This document shows, one piece after another, positions 52,638 through 62,483 of a stretch of DNA of 64,000 nucleotides; positions within the stretch are counted from its first letter, which is position 1; every line of letters starts with the position of its first letter. The stretch is from Pelargonium cotyledonis. Lineage: Eukaryota; Streptophyta; Magnoliopsida; Geraniales; Geraniaceae. The translations under genes and the position numbers were made by a program. The stretch lies in contig JAYMTA010000004.1 in assembly GCA_036897625.1 (NCBI GenBank), positions 113,601 through 177,600 on the forward strand. The letters are read 5' to 3'. Below the pieces are notes generated by a model that worked only from the letters and a program-made list of their open reading frames with translations, did not search any database and was not told the origin of the DNA.

Positions 52638-55600
52638 AGTTTTCTTATTTTACTGGTAAGTATAGCACGAGTACCTATACCTTTTGACACACTTACTTAG
52701 TGAGTATCCTATAAAGTAGGGAGGGGTGTATACCAAATGTGATAACGTTTCAGCACAAATATAGAATCTAACAAAAACTAATAAAAGATATGTGTAGTTT
52801 CAATTGTTGACTCTCACTCAAGGGTTTCTAATACTGCAGTATAAACCCAAAAGGTTTTTTAGATCCAAACTTTTAATTAAGCGAGGCAGTGCCTTAACTA
52901 TCGCGCTTTGTAGTGAAGCTCTCGGTTAGCTATAAATAAAGTAAGAGTTTTTTTAACTCGAAACAGGTTAGTTAAGTGGATGCTTTAGGTTTGATAAGCG
53001 AGAAAAGTATAAGGTAAACACCCTTTTGTGCGCCTAAGGTCCCGCCTTATTTACCTTATTTATACTGATTAACCTAACCAAAGAGTGCACGAAGATTTGG
53101 AGTTTTTAATTTACTAAGAATTTAAAGGTTATTTAACGTCTTGAGATGAGATATTCAAAAAGCTATAAGATCCTAAGAAAAACAATGCGGGTTAGCTAAA
53201 GAAGAACTGCTATGTATGTCGATTCGCGAATCTAAAAGTACACGGATTGCTGCTAAAGGCTAACGTGCATAACACTTGAACCTTTGACATGTCCCTAAAA
53301 GTTTTTTGATTTAACCTTTGATACTTAAACTGCTTAACTGAAGTACTTTAAAAAAAGCTTGCCTTCTTAAAACTCTTGTGAGATAACTTTCAAACTGACT
53401 ATATATCACAAACCATTAAAATTTTTAGACTCGGGATTTAAGACTTTAACTTTGGCTTAGTATGCAATTATGCAAAACCCATATATTTCTTGATCTTGTT
53501 AAATTGGAAGATTCCCCTTTGTGATGGCAGGAGGGAATATCTATACTTTATACATTAACCATTAGACATTTTAGCTATCCTTAAGGTATCCCGATAAGTG
53601 GTTCTAGCGCTTATCAATCAAGGAATGCTTTAGCAAACGAACTCCTTGAGATTAACAGATTCCATTTCTCTTCTTAGTTTTTCAATTATACTGTCATCTT
53701 TTCTAGCAGTCTATCAACTCTTTATATTTAAAAAGTATATTAAGAAAGGCACCAGCTATAAATAGGAGCTTAATACAAGCTATCAACTAACATATGATGT
53801 AGATTTAGCGGCCCTATATTAACAAATAAACTCTTCTAAGAAAAGTCTTACTTGCGGGTTACCTTGCAACCCGAACCGGAGGAATATCTTCTTTTTGAGA
53901 AACCTCGTACATTTTCTAAGCAAAAAAGAAAGTTTAAACTACTACTAGTTCTTAAACCGGCACCTTCCCTCTTTAAAACAAAATAGCTATATCCTGGCGT
54001 TAACACATAAGCAGTTTTATAAAGTAGCTTTGAATCCAAATAGAAAACTCATTCTATTTTTGACCCTTTGTAGCGGAATCCGCAAGTCTCAAACAATACA
54101 ACTGGGGTCCTTTTAGATTTCGCAAAGAACAAAAGCCCTCGGATACAAGAGTCACAAGTACTCAACGTATTCCTGACTAAAATTTCTCAGAAGTGATAAG
54201 GCGTAGGGCAGCTAAAACCCTTCTTTAAAATACCCAGGAAGTTCCTAATACTTTTTTTGGATGCACTCCAGCAAAGAGAATAACATCTTACCTTAGTACA
54301 AAGTAGGGGCAAGCAGGCCTCCTTGGTAATTAAAGAACAAAGACTTGCTTCTAACACGGTGCGTTTGCTTAACTAAGATTGATGCTCGTACGAAAAGCGA
54401 ACTATATCTTAATGATTTTTACCAGGTCTCCTACTTCCATTGGTATAAAAGTAGTTTTTAACTATTAGTTCTACGAGTTCTAGTATTATCCCGGAGCTTT
54501 TAATCATGTGCAGAACCCGTCTGTTTATTTTTAAAGAATTGCCTAGTATATATCTATATATATATTATATATATATGACTTCAACGAGCTCTCAGTATTT
54601 TTTTTTCAAATGCATTTTTTGAGCTTACATGATAATACAAAGGGAATACAAACAAGTCTTACTCTAGTTACTTTATTCCCTAACTATATATTGATATTGG
54701 AGAAACTTGAAACAGAGAAACACAGGTCGACAACATCTACTCCTCCACACCCTTTCTCAGAGCTATAAGACCCTTCTTAATACCTATCTTAATCTTAAGA
54801 GCATAGCTAAACTGGGGGTCCTAACTGTCTTATTTACTGTTGTATTATCTTGATTACCTTGTAGCTCCTAGATATTCCCAGCCTTATTATAGACTATATA
54901 TTGTATCCTTTGTAATGTATCTATTAGTTTAGTATAGTCTTTATTACGCTATATAGATAGATAGAATCTTCCTACAACCTACTCTAAAGGCCCCTTTAAT
55001 ACGGAGACTCGTTATCTTAAACTAACAACAAGGAATTCTTTGTAGCTCATAATTTTATTACTTAAGTAGAAATCTGTGCCTTGAAAAACCCCCTATTTCT
55101 GTTTCTTAAAACTTATAACTACTATTTCCTGTAAATACCTCCGCAGATTTAAGGAGTCCTGATTTAGTTACTTCATTCTATCTTGTTCAGTAAAAACTTT
55201 ATTTACAATTTTATCGATCAGTGAATACCCGTAAGAGACTCTATTAAAATTTCCTATAAATAAACCTCAAATAGGGTTCTAGAAAGCCCTCTAAATGAGT
55301 ATCTGCTAATATAAATTTAGCTGGGGGTTCCCTTGAAAGAAGGCAATTTCTTAGATATTTTTCCGATGTCAAGATTAAAGCTCGGAATAGCATAACTAGG
55401 TAAAAGCTAAAGAGTTCAAAAACGAATGGGGCTTTATAAAACTTCCGAACCTAAACATGTTTAAGGACAAGACCTATTCCGAAGCACAACCAGTGAATTC
55501 CTTTCAAAAAAAATCCTTAAAAATCAGAGACGGTTTTTCTATTCAAGGTATTTGGATTCGGATTAAGTAAAAGGATCCTCCTCTTAGCAAGAGCTAGTAT

Positions 55601-57182
55601 ATCCGGGTTTTAATCGATATCTATCTCGAGTAACAAGACTTTTTCTCCGAAAGTAGGAATAACAAAAGGGATTCTTTACTTTTTGTTGGCTGCTTTGGCT
55701 AGAGGACTACCCCTGGACGCGCCTTCAGCAACTTTTTAAACGATTCAGTGTACCATATTATAATTAAACTAAAAAAGAAAAGCATGTAACAAGGATTGCC
55801 AAATTACAAACAAGATTGAACAACTCACTAGGAACTGCTGGGGCTTTAAAGCTTAATTCTGGAAGAGACTCTTTTATTGTAATAAGACATGAAACTCTTT
55901 ATCTCGTGAGAGCTTTACACCAGCCATTTTACAAAAAGGATATAACAATAAAGATTTCCAAATACCAAAAACTTAAGGTAAAGCCTATCGCTGGGAAAGT
56001 CTCCTCATTATCGAAAACCTGTAAAAGTACGCGGGGAAGTATACCTTTCTTAAAGACACACTAGTTCTAATTACTCCTTAAACTTGTATAAAAGTGGGAC
56101 CTTATAATACACTCTATTTTGGCTATCAACTTTGTGAAATTTCCTAAAAGGGTAGCCCTCTCTAACGACGTAGCAATTTGTTAACACCTTAGGCTCCTGA
56201 AGTTACTGTATGGACCTAGAAAAGCTATCCGACAATGGAACTCCCCCTTTCCTATTTTAAGTTACACCGGGATATAGATCATTAGAATACTTCTTGCAAA
56301 CATTCCATTTCCTAACGGATTTCGTCAAGGTCTAAGAATACAGAAAAAAGGTTGACGTTGATTTTCAAATAAAAACAATAAAAAAGCTCTGTATATCGTC
56401 CTAAACTAAGGGGTGAACCCAAGTCTTTGATCCAGTTTGACTGTGAAAGTTTTTAATGACGACTCGTGAAATAAAGTTCAACTAGGTAATTTTATAGAGC
56501 TTATAGAAAAAGGGAAGGCTTTTTATAAATAAAACAATAACTTAGAAACTAAAGAGCCTGGTAGTTGAAACTACATATATGATCAATTCTTAAGAAACTC
56601 CCGTAGCGTAGAATGTGCCTATAGGTCTAGAATAGAAGGCACTCCTTTTTTAATATCTGAATGTCAAGCCCTAGTAATGCTAGGTGTAATCCGGATTTGA
56701 AACCCGTCTCCCGTTCGGACAAGTGACACTACGAGGGGCTTCCTCTAGTGTGGAATATTAAGATATAATACACAACTAATAAAAAGGAAATCTCAGACTT
56801 TCTACCAATACAATCCTCTCAATCTCAGTATCTGTTCTAGTAGAAATCACCATTATTGTAGGCTTTTAAAGAAAATCCATTCCAAATTTAATAAGTAAAA
56901 TACTTCACATGCAAGGAGCTTAGCTCGGTCTGAACCTAAAAAGGTCTTAGTGACTAATTACAAATTCTAGAAAAGGCATACAAGGACCCACCGGACTCAA
57001 TTAATGAATTTCGGAAGTAAGGTATCTACTACTTTTAGCTAATAACGGGGGGTTCTCTTGCACAAAAAATACTAGAATAGTTAGGAATTTAAATCACTTA
57101 GATAGAGATGAATCTTTTCCCATAAGAGTAAGAGATGTTGGACTCTTATAAGAATAAGAAATTTATAAGGACATTAATTTCT
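52638..57182. other. Intergenic, small hairpin and AT repeat
   Basis: CGGGTT-(7)-AACCCG at 53855-53873 is a small hairpin. The AT run is at 54546-54577. A C-rich patch extends from about 54.7 to 55.2 kb. The 82-codon frame at 55816-56064 does not begin at ATG and is unrecognised. Confidence 0.55.
54546..54577. repeat. AT dinucleotide run, partly palindromic
   Basis: An almost pure alternating TA tract with single interruptions (TATC, ATTA), able to fold back on itself. Confidence 0.75.
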
Positions 57183-57245
57183 AAATTACCGATGGTAGAG
57201 CAGAGTAATCTCGGTTCAAATTGCATGGGTTCAAGTGCACTTAAC
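57183..57245 (+). pseudogene. tRNA-like relic, unassigned
   Basis: GATGGTAGAGCAGAGTAATC (D-arm and start of the anticodon arm) followed by GCATGGGTTCAAGTGC (T-arm). Spacing fits a tRNA. Both acceptor strands are unpaired. Confidence 0.35.
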
Positions 57246-58767
57246 TGTAGCAAGAAAAGATAAACAAGAAATGCGAGTCTATACTCTATTACACAAGATA
57301 CACCGCAAAAGATGTACCCGACTCTCAGAAAGGTGTGCTTGTGGGACTTGGCTAAGGCATAACAAGCAATTAGACATTCGGCAAAATATGCTACACGAAT
57401 GGAGTCCTCGCTTTACTAGTACCCTGTTTTTGTCCCAAAACAATCAGCTCTTAACTGTACATCTCCAAAAAGAGATCTAATTCTATTCTTATTTCCCAAG
57501 TAAAAATTATAGGGTTAGAGTTAGTATACCAAGATATATAATTTTGATGCAGAACACACAGAACAAAAAACTTAGAAGCAATCCACGGGTTGAGTCGTGT
57601 TAAAATCTTGGGTTAAAAGAGCATTAGTATACTTTTTTAATAGTTTCGTAACGAAAAAAGTACTCATCCCTTGGCTTACATTGGCTGGCTTTTTCTTACT
57701 TTTATACTAATAATAAAGGAGTTTTTGCAAATATTAATAAATAATAGGGATCCTCGATATTATATTAGAAATTGGAATTTTGAACTGGACTCATAGGTAA
57801 ACGGATTCACTTTATAAACTTTAATATGAAAAATCAAATCCCTAATAAGTACAATAGATATAGGGAAATTTACTTTCCTTACCCTCTTTCTTGAGTGTTT
57901 GTTTGTCTGGTTGCTTGCTTGTGAACTCATTTAGAAGTAGGTCTTTTGTATATAATAAGGGAAATAGGGCTTTGAGTTAATGTTTTAATAAGTCTTGGGA
58001 AATAGGGGGTCTTCCTTTAGGTGTATCTCTCTATTTGTACTACTTGGCTTTGGTTATACTGGGTTAGTTTTCTGTATTAGGAATTGGGAATGAAATGACT
58101 TATATAGAAATAGATTTAGATACTCTTTCATACTGGTCTTTCATACTCTAGTTATAGGAAAGCTCGAGCAGTTAGGTTCTTTTAAGTCTTTGTCTTGTTT
58201 CTGATTGGTAGAGCATTGGAATCTTAACTGAGCAGCCGTGGGTTCAAATGTGAATAATCTATATTGAGTGCCTTTAAGTTCTATGTCTATGGATCTATGT
58301 TCTTCTTTCTCTGTTGCTTTGGTTTTCTATTTTTTGTTTCTTGTGGTTAAATCAGTCGGTAAAGTGAGAACGGGTGTTGGTTCGAGTGGCGTCAGTGTAT
58401 AGATTAGAATCAGTCTTATTTAGCCAATTCACTTTCTAACTGACAGAATTGAATCTAGGTTTCTTGTGTAATTCTTGTCTTTTCTTGTTTCTTGTTTTCT
58501 TGCTCTCATTTTGGTTGACATTGGTCAAGGTTTGTTGGCATTTTCGTTGTGCGATTGTTGCCAACTTCCTTATCCTAACCGTTAGTTCGGGACAGTGTAG
58601 GAAGCCATTTCTACTTCTAAATTGATGAAATTGCGTTGGTTAATGCTTTTTGTTCCCTTTCGGCACCTCTCTTGCTCTCTTGTTTTGATGTTTCTCTTGT
58701 GTTTTGTTTGTTGTTTTGTTTTTCTTCTTTTTGCTTTGACTGCTTGGACCATAAAGAAAGGAAGAGC
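57246..58767. other. nad5 upstream region
   Basis: The frame at 57235-57480 is not a recognisable gene. From about 57.85 kb the composition shifts to T- and G-rich DNA without mini-palindromes; this probably includes the nad5 5' UTR and promoter, but I see no promoter motif that I would defend. The trnK-type relic lies at 58196-58256, and a fainter tRNA-like stretch (TCAGTCGGTAAAG...GGTTCGAGT) at about 58348-58389. Confidence 0.5.
58196..58256 (+). pseudogene. tRNA-like relic, trnK type with CTT
   Basis: TGATTGGTAGAGCATTGG, the loop ATCTTAA (CTT at the anticodon position, T before it), then AGCCGTGGGTTCAAAT. The D-arm and GAGCATTGG match trnK; the stems are degraded. It lies about 510 bp upstream of nad5 on the same strand. 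Confidence 0.38.
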
Positions 58768-58997
58768 ATGTATCTACTTATAGTCCTTTTGCCGCTGCTA
58801 GGAAGTTCGGTAGTAGGTTTTTTCGGAAGGTTTCTAGGATCGGAAGGGAGCGCCATCATAACTACTATCTGCGTCTCCTTATCTGCTCTCCTCTCGTTTT
58901 TTGCTTTTTATGAAGTCGCACTGGGAGCTAGTGCCTGTTATCTAAGAGTAGCTCCATGGATTTCATCGGAAATGTTTGATGCTTCTTGGGGCTTCTT
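58768..58997 (+). CDS. nad5: nad5 exon 1 (230 bp)
   Basis: Encodes residues 1-76 and the first two bases (TT) of Leu77. The 230-bp length equals the exon 1 length I know for nad5 of other land plants (intron site nad5i230). The last six bases, CTTCTT (58992-58997), form IBS1: they can pair with AAGAAG at 59249-59254 inside the intron. That pairing sets the boundary at 58997 rather than 58998. Confidence 0.92.
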
Positions 58998-61375
58998 TGG
59001 CGACCGAAAAGCCAATTGTCAAGCGGACTCGACCGGCTCCTATATCCCTATCTGTTTTGTTTGGGAGCACAAGAGCATGCCGGAGGGAGGAAAAGAGTCT
59101 CTCGTTAGAATTGCGAGCTCTAACGAGCCCTGAGATTCAAGGCTTTGTGGGTACCTTTTCGTTTCGATACACAGATGAGAGAAAGGCTAGATTGGAAAGG
59201 TGTGGGGACCAAGGTCAGGTAAGTTCTGAGAGCTATACCCCTGGTCTAAGAAGGTCGCATATGCGTAACAAGAGGACGCGCTTATGCCTACAAGTCAGGG
59301 CCTAGAAAAGCGAGCCGAATCTATGTATCGTTAAGTCAAACTGTTGGAATCGGTGAACCGCGCCTTTTAGATATGCGTGATTCAGAGGGCTCATAGTACT
59401 CCCTGGATCTCTGGCTGTTTTTTTGTAAGAGCTTTCTATCTTACTACCGGGATTCAGGAAAAGGGAGGAAGGGGCCTAATTTTGGGAGCAGCTGCCCTAT
59501 ATACCTGTGGAAAGATGGGTTGGTGAGCCCTGTGATGGGTAACCATCTAGCACGGTTCGGAGAGCACTTGTAGAAGGCAAAGGCTTGCGTCCTTTCGCTT
59601 TTGACTCTATGTTCGATAGCCTGACTGTAGTGATGCTCATTGTGGTTACATTCATAAGTAGCTTGGTGCACTTGTATTCGATTTCGTATATGTCGGAGGA
59701 TCCACACAGTTCTCGCTTTATGTCTTATTTATCTCTCTTTACCTTTTTTATGTTAATGCTAGTGACAGGGGATAACTTCCTTCAATTATTTCTGGGTTGG
59801 GAGGGTGTGGGCCTTTCTTCCTATTTGTTAATTAATTTCTGGTTTACGCGTCTTCAGTCGGATAAGTCAGCGATTAAGGCTATGCTTGTCAATCGAGTAG
59901 GAGATTTTGGTCTAGCTCTTGGTATCTTTGCTTGTTTTACTCTTTATCAAACGGTCGATTTTTCTACTCTTTTTGCTTGTGCAGCCCTACCGAGTGGTTC
60001 CTTTCTTTTTTGCAATATGGAAATTCATGGGACAACTCTGATTTGTATCTTACTTTTTATTGGTGCAGTTGGTAAATCAGCCCAAGTAGGCTTACACACT
60101 TGGTTACCCGATGCTATGGAGGGCCCTACTCCAGTCTCGGCGTTGATACATGCAGCTACTATGGTAACAGCTGGCGTTTTCCTGATAGCAAGATGTTCTC
60201 CTTTATTTGAATACTCGCCTACAGCTTTAATTGTGATTACTTTTGTAGGAGCAATGACTTCATTCCTTGCAGCAACGACGGGTATTTTACAGAACGATCT
60301 GAAGAGGGTGATAGCATATTCGACTTGCAGTCAATTAGGGTATATGATCTTCGCTTGCGGTATCTCGAACTATGCCGTTAGCGTCTTTCACTTAATGAAT
60401 CATGCCTTCTTCAAAGCCTTACTTTTCCTAAGCGCCGGTTCGGTCATTCATGCGATGTCGGATGAACAAGATATGCGGAAGATGGGAGGGCTTGCCGCAT
60501 ACTTACCCTTCACTTATTCGATGATGCTCGTGGGAAGCTTGGCGCTAATAGGCTTTCCCTTTCTAACAGGCTTCTATTCAAAGGATGTGATCCTAGAGCT
60601 AGCTTATAGTAAGTATACGCTCAATGGTAACTTTGCATTTTGGTTGGGCAGTCTCTCGGTCCTTTTCACTTCTTATTACTCTTTTATGTTACTTGTTCTA
60701 ACATTTCTAGCTCCTTCATCCGGGCGAGACGTCATTAGATCTCATGACGCGCCCATTCCTATGGCAATTCCTTTACTGCTTCTGTCTATAGGAAGTCTCT
60801 TTGTAGGATATTTGGCCAAAGACATGATGATTGGTTTAGGTACTCCTTTCTGGGGCAATTCTTTATTTGTACTACCTAAAAATGAGATTCTTGCCGAGTC
60901 TGAGTTTGCTGTTCCAACGATAATGAAACTGGTACCTCTTCTCTTTAGTAGTTTAGGTGCTATTCTTGCGTATAATGTGAATTTGGTATCGGATCAATTC
61001 CAACGAGCTCTTCAAAGGAGTTCTTTATGTAATCGACTCTATACCTTTTTCAATAGACGCTGGTTCTTTGATCAAGTTTTCAATGACTTTCTAGTCAGAG
61101 GTTTCTTGCGTTTCGGATATGAGGTCTCATTCAAAGCTTTAGATAAGGGAGCTATTGAGATCTTGGGTCCATACGGGATCTCATATACATTCCAACGGCT
61201 GTCTGGTCGGTTTAGTCAACTTCAAAGTGGCTTTGTCTATCATTATGCCTTCGCAATGTTACTTGGTTTAACTCTCTTTGTGACCTTCTTTTGTATCTGG
61301 GATTCTCTCATTTCTTCCTGGGTAGATAAGAGATTGTTTTTCATTTGGATAGTGAGTTGTTTCTATAGTGAATAA
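58768..61375 (+). CDS. nad5: nad5: NADH dehydrogenase (complex I) subunit 5, join(58768..58997,59611..61375)
   Basis: ND5 is the large distal proton-pumping subunit of the membrane arm of mitochondrial complex I in the inner membrane. Splicing gives 1995 nt, that is 664 residues plus TAA at 61373-61375. Flowering-plant ND5, as I recall it, is about 670 residues and ends a few residues later. Seen in the protein: N-terminal [21 protein letters not shown] with the conserved Glu near residue 141; [21 protein letters not shown] with Lys near 232 and HTW near 239; [12 protein letters not shown] with His near 257; HAFFKALLF with Lys near 345; then the long C-terminal region ending in FYSE. The reading frame is intact. 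The ATG at 58768 is chosen because it gives the family N-terminus; the open frame upstream to 58636 has only a TTG start and no ND5 similarity. Only one intron is present. Identity is certain; exon junctions rest on the reading frame plus intron-exon pairing. Confidence 0.97.
58998..59610 (+). other. nad5 intron 1 (group II, nad5i230), cis-spliced
   Basis: 613 bp between the two nad5 exons. It ends in AT, fitting the AY 3' end of group II introns, has a domain V at 59525-59558, and carries EBS1 AAGAAG at 59249-59254 complementary to the last six bases of exon 1. A run of C at 59239-59242 could act as EBS2 with the G run at 58988-58991. A likely branch-point A is 59604, seven positions from the 3' end. 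There is no maturase ORF; the 109-codon frame at 58976-59305 is a shadow. It is shorter than the roughly 0.85 kb that I recall for flowering plants. Its first bases are TGGCGACC instead of the usual GTGYG, which is odd. Splicing presumably depends on nuclear factors and a maturase encoded elsewhere. Confidence 0.9.
59525..59558 (+). ncRNA. Group II intron domain V catalytic hairpin
   Basis: 34 nt, the canonical length. The basal stem GAGCC (59525-59529) pairs with GGTTC (59554-59558), and the upper stem GATGG/CCATC is closed by a GTAA (GNRA) tetraloop at 59539-59542. The AGC catalytic triad is at 59526-59528. Domain VI follows to 59610. An intact domain V argues that the intron is still spliced. 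Confidence 0.92.
59611..61375 (+). CDS. nad5: nad5 exon 2, fused equivalent of exons 2-5 (1765 bp)
   Basis: Begins with the G that completes the Leu77 codon (TT+G), followed by FDSLTVVML, and runs open to TAA. In flowering plants, from memory, this coding stretch is split into exons of about 1216, 22, 395 and 150 bp; introns 2 and 3 are trans-spliced and intron 4 is cis. Here the sequence runs straight through all three expected junctions, near 60.8 kb (around [12 protein letters not shown]) and near 61.24 kb (around VYHYAFAM), with no group II signals. Conserved Leu/Phe positions are already encoded as such, for example LFSSLGA near residues 520-527. Precise loss of all three introns suggests retroprocessing, or a lineage that never acquired them. 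Confidence 0.93.
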
Positions 61376-61418
61376 GATGAGATCCGGCTGCTAATCTTGG
61401 TAAGCAAGTAAGTCGACA

Positions 61419-61436
61419 GTCACCCTTTTGGGTTAC
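61419..61436 (+). other. Small stem-loop downstream of the nad5 stop
   Basis: GTCACCC (61419-61425) faces GGGTTAC (61430-61436) across a TTTT loop: six pairs of seven with one mismatch, followed by a T-rich run. It starts 44 nt after the stop codon. Plant mitochondrial mRNAs often have 3' stem-loops that protect the processed end, so this may define the nad5 3' end. Function is inferred. Confidence 0.35.
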
Positions 61437-62102
61437 CTTTTTCTTTCTTTTTATTGGATCTCGGGCAGCGCATAAGAAACTGGTTTTGAATGCGGGGCAG
61501 AAACCGCTTTATCTAGCGCTTTTGAGTCTAGAAAAGAGAATCCATACTTAGACTTCTTCTTTGCCTTACTTGTTTGAGTTGGTGTTCTTGATTGGTTAGT
61601 GTTAGGATGATCAGAGTCAGATAATGGTCTGTGTCTTATGGGATTCGTTATGGGCTTGGCTTCTTATAGTTGGTTCTTCTAAGACTAGCTCTCATACTAG
61701 CGAGGAAAAGGCAAGTAATGTCAATGACTTGTGCTGCTACTCTGTGTTCTTGTTCTTTTCTTGCTTTCTGTTGCCGTTTTGTTCCTTGTTTTTTCAAGTG
61801 TTTCAAGTTTCCCATTCCGGATAATTAAGATAAAGACTAAAGTATAGGCCGTTTTCTTAGGTTCCCGAGCGTTCGTAAGTCACTAAGGAATTCCATAACT
61901 AAGGAAGTTTTTCCTATTTCTTGGATTTGTTGGATCTGTAAAAGAAAGGTTTTTGAAGAAGGGTGTGAGCTCTAGGCATAACAGGGAATTCCCTTCTTGC
62001 TGCTGTTCCTGTATTCGTATTAAGGGATTAGTTTAGTAAGGAGTTTTCAGTAAGTAAAGTCAAACTGTTTTCACTGAATAGTTATAAAAGGGATTCAGCT
62101 GC

Positions 62103-62483
62103 AGAAGATAGAGATTCCAGATATTGAAGAGTTAGGGAATAAATAGGAAAGGGTTGCCAAAAGGAAGTCTTTCTCAATGTTCTACTTCTTTTAGTATCCA
62201 ATGAGTAAATAGAGAAGCTTAAAAAACAGGGATTCCTGCTTATTTGTTTGACCATTAGGAATGAAAACTATAGGGAAATCTCTTCTAACCTATAATTCTT
62301 TTAGGATTGAAGAAGGTAATTAACAGGCAATAAAAAGATATAAAGAGTCTAGCTCAGAGTCAAAGTGTGAAACAAGGGATACAGAAAGCAAGTTTTCCTA
62401 CAAAGAAGATAGAGAATCCCAGTATTGTAGCTCTTAAGAAAAGTGTGCAGGTTAAGCAGACAAAGATAGGGATACGGAAAACC
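62103..62483. repeat. Small dispersed imperfect repeats
   Basis: AGAAGATAGAGATTCCAG (62103) recurs with one insertion as AGAAGATAGAGAATCCCAG (62404). GGGATACAGAAAGCA (62376-62390) recurs imperfectly as GGGATACGGAAAACC (62469-62483) and exactly at 12448-12462. These look like remnants of older duplications. Confidence 0.45.

Noticed and set aside
56690-56745. tRNA-like minus-strand T-arm GGGTTTCAAATCC
   Set aside because: The loop has one extra base and no other arm is convincing.
58636-58767. In-frame N-terminal extension of nad5 by 44 codons
   Set aside because: It has only a TTG start, and its translation is unlike any ND5; the ATG at 58768 gives the conserved N-terminus.
58976-59305. 109-codon frame overlapping the end of exon 1 and intron 1
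   Set aside because: It lies in the intron in another frame; no maturase or reverse transcriptase motif.
59444-59707. 87-codon minus-strand frame across the intron/exon 2 junction
   Set aside because: Shadow of nad5 coding sequence and intron domains V and VI.
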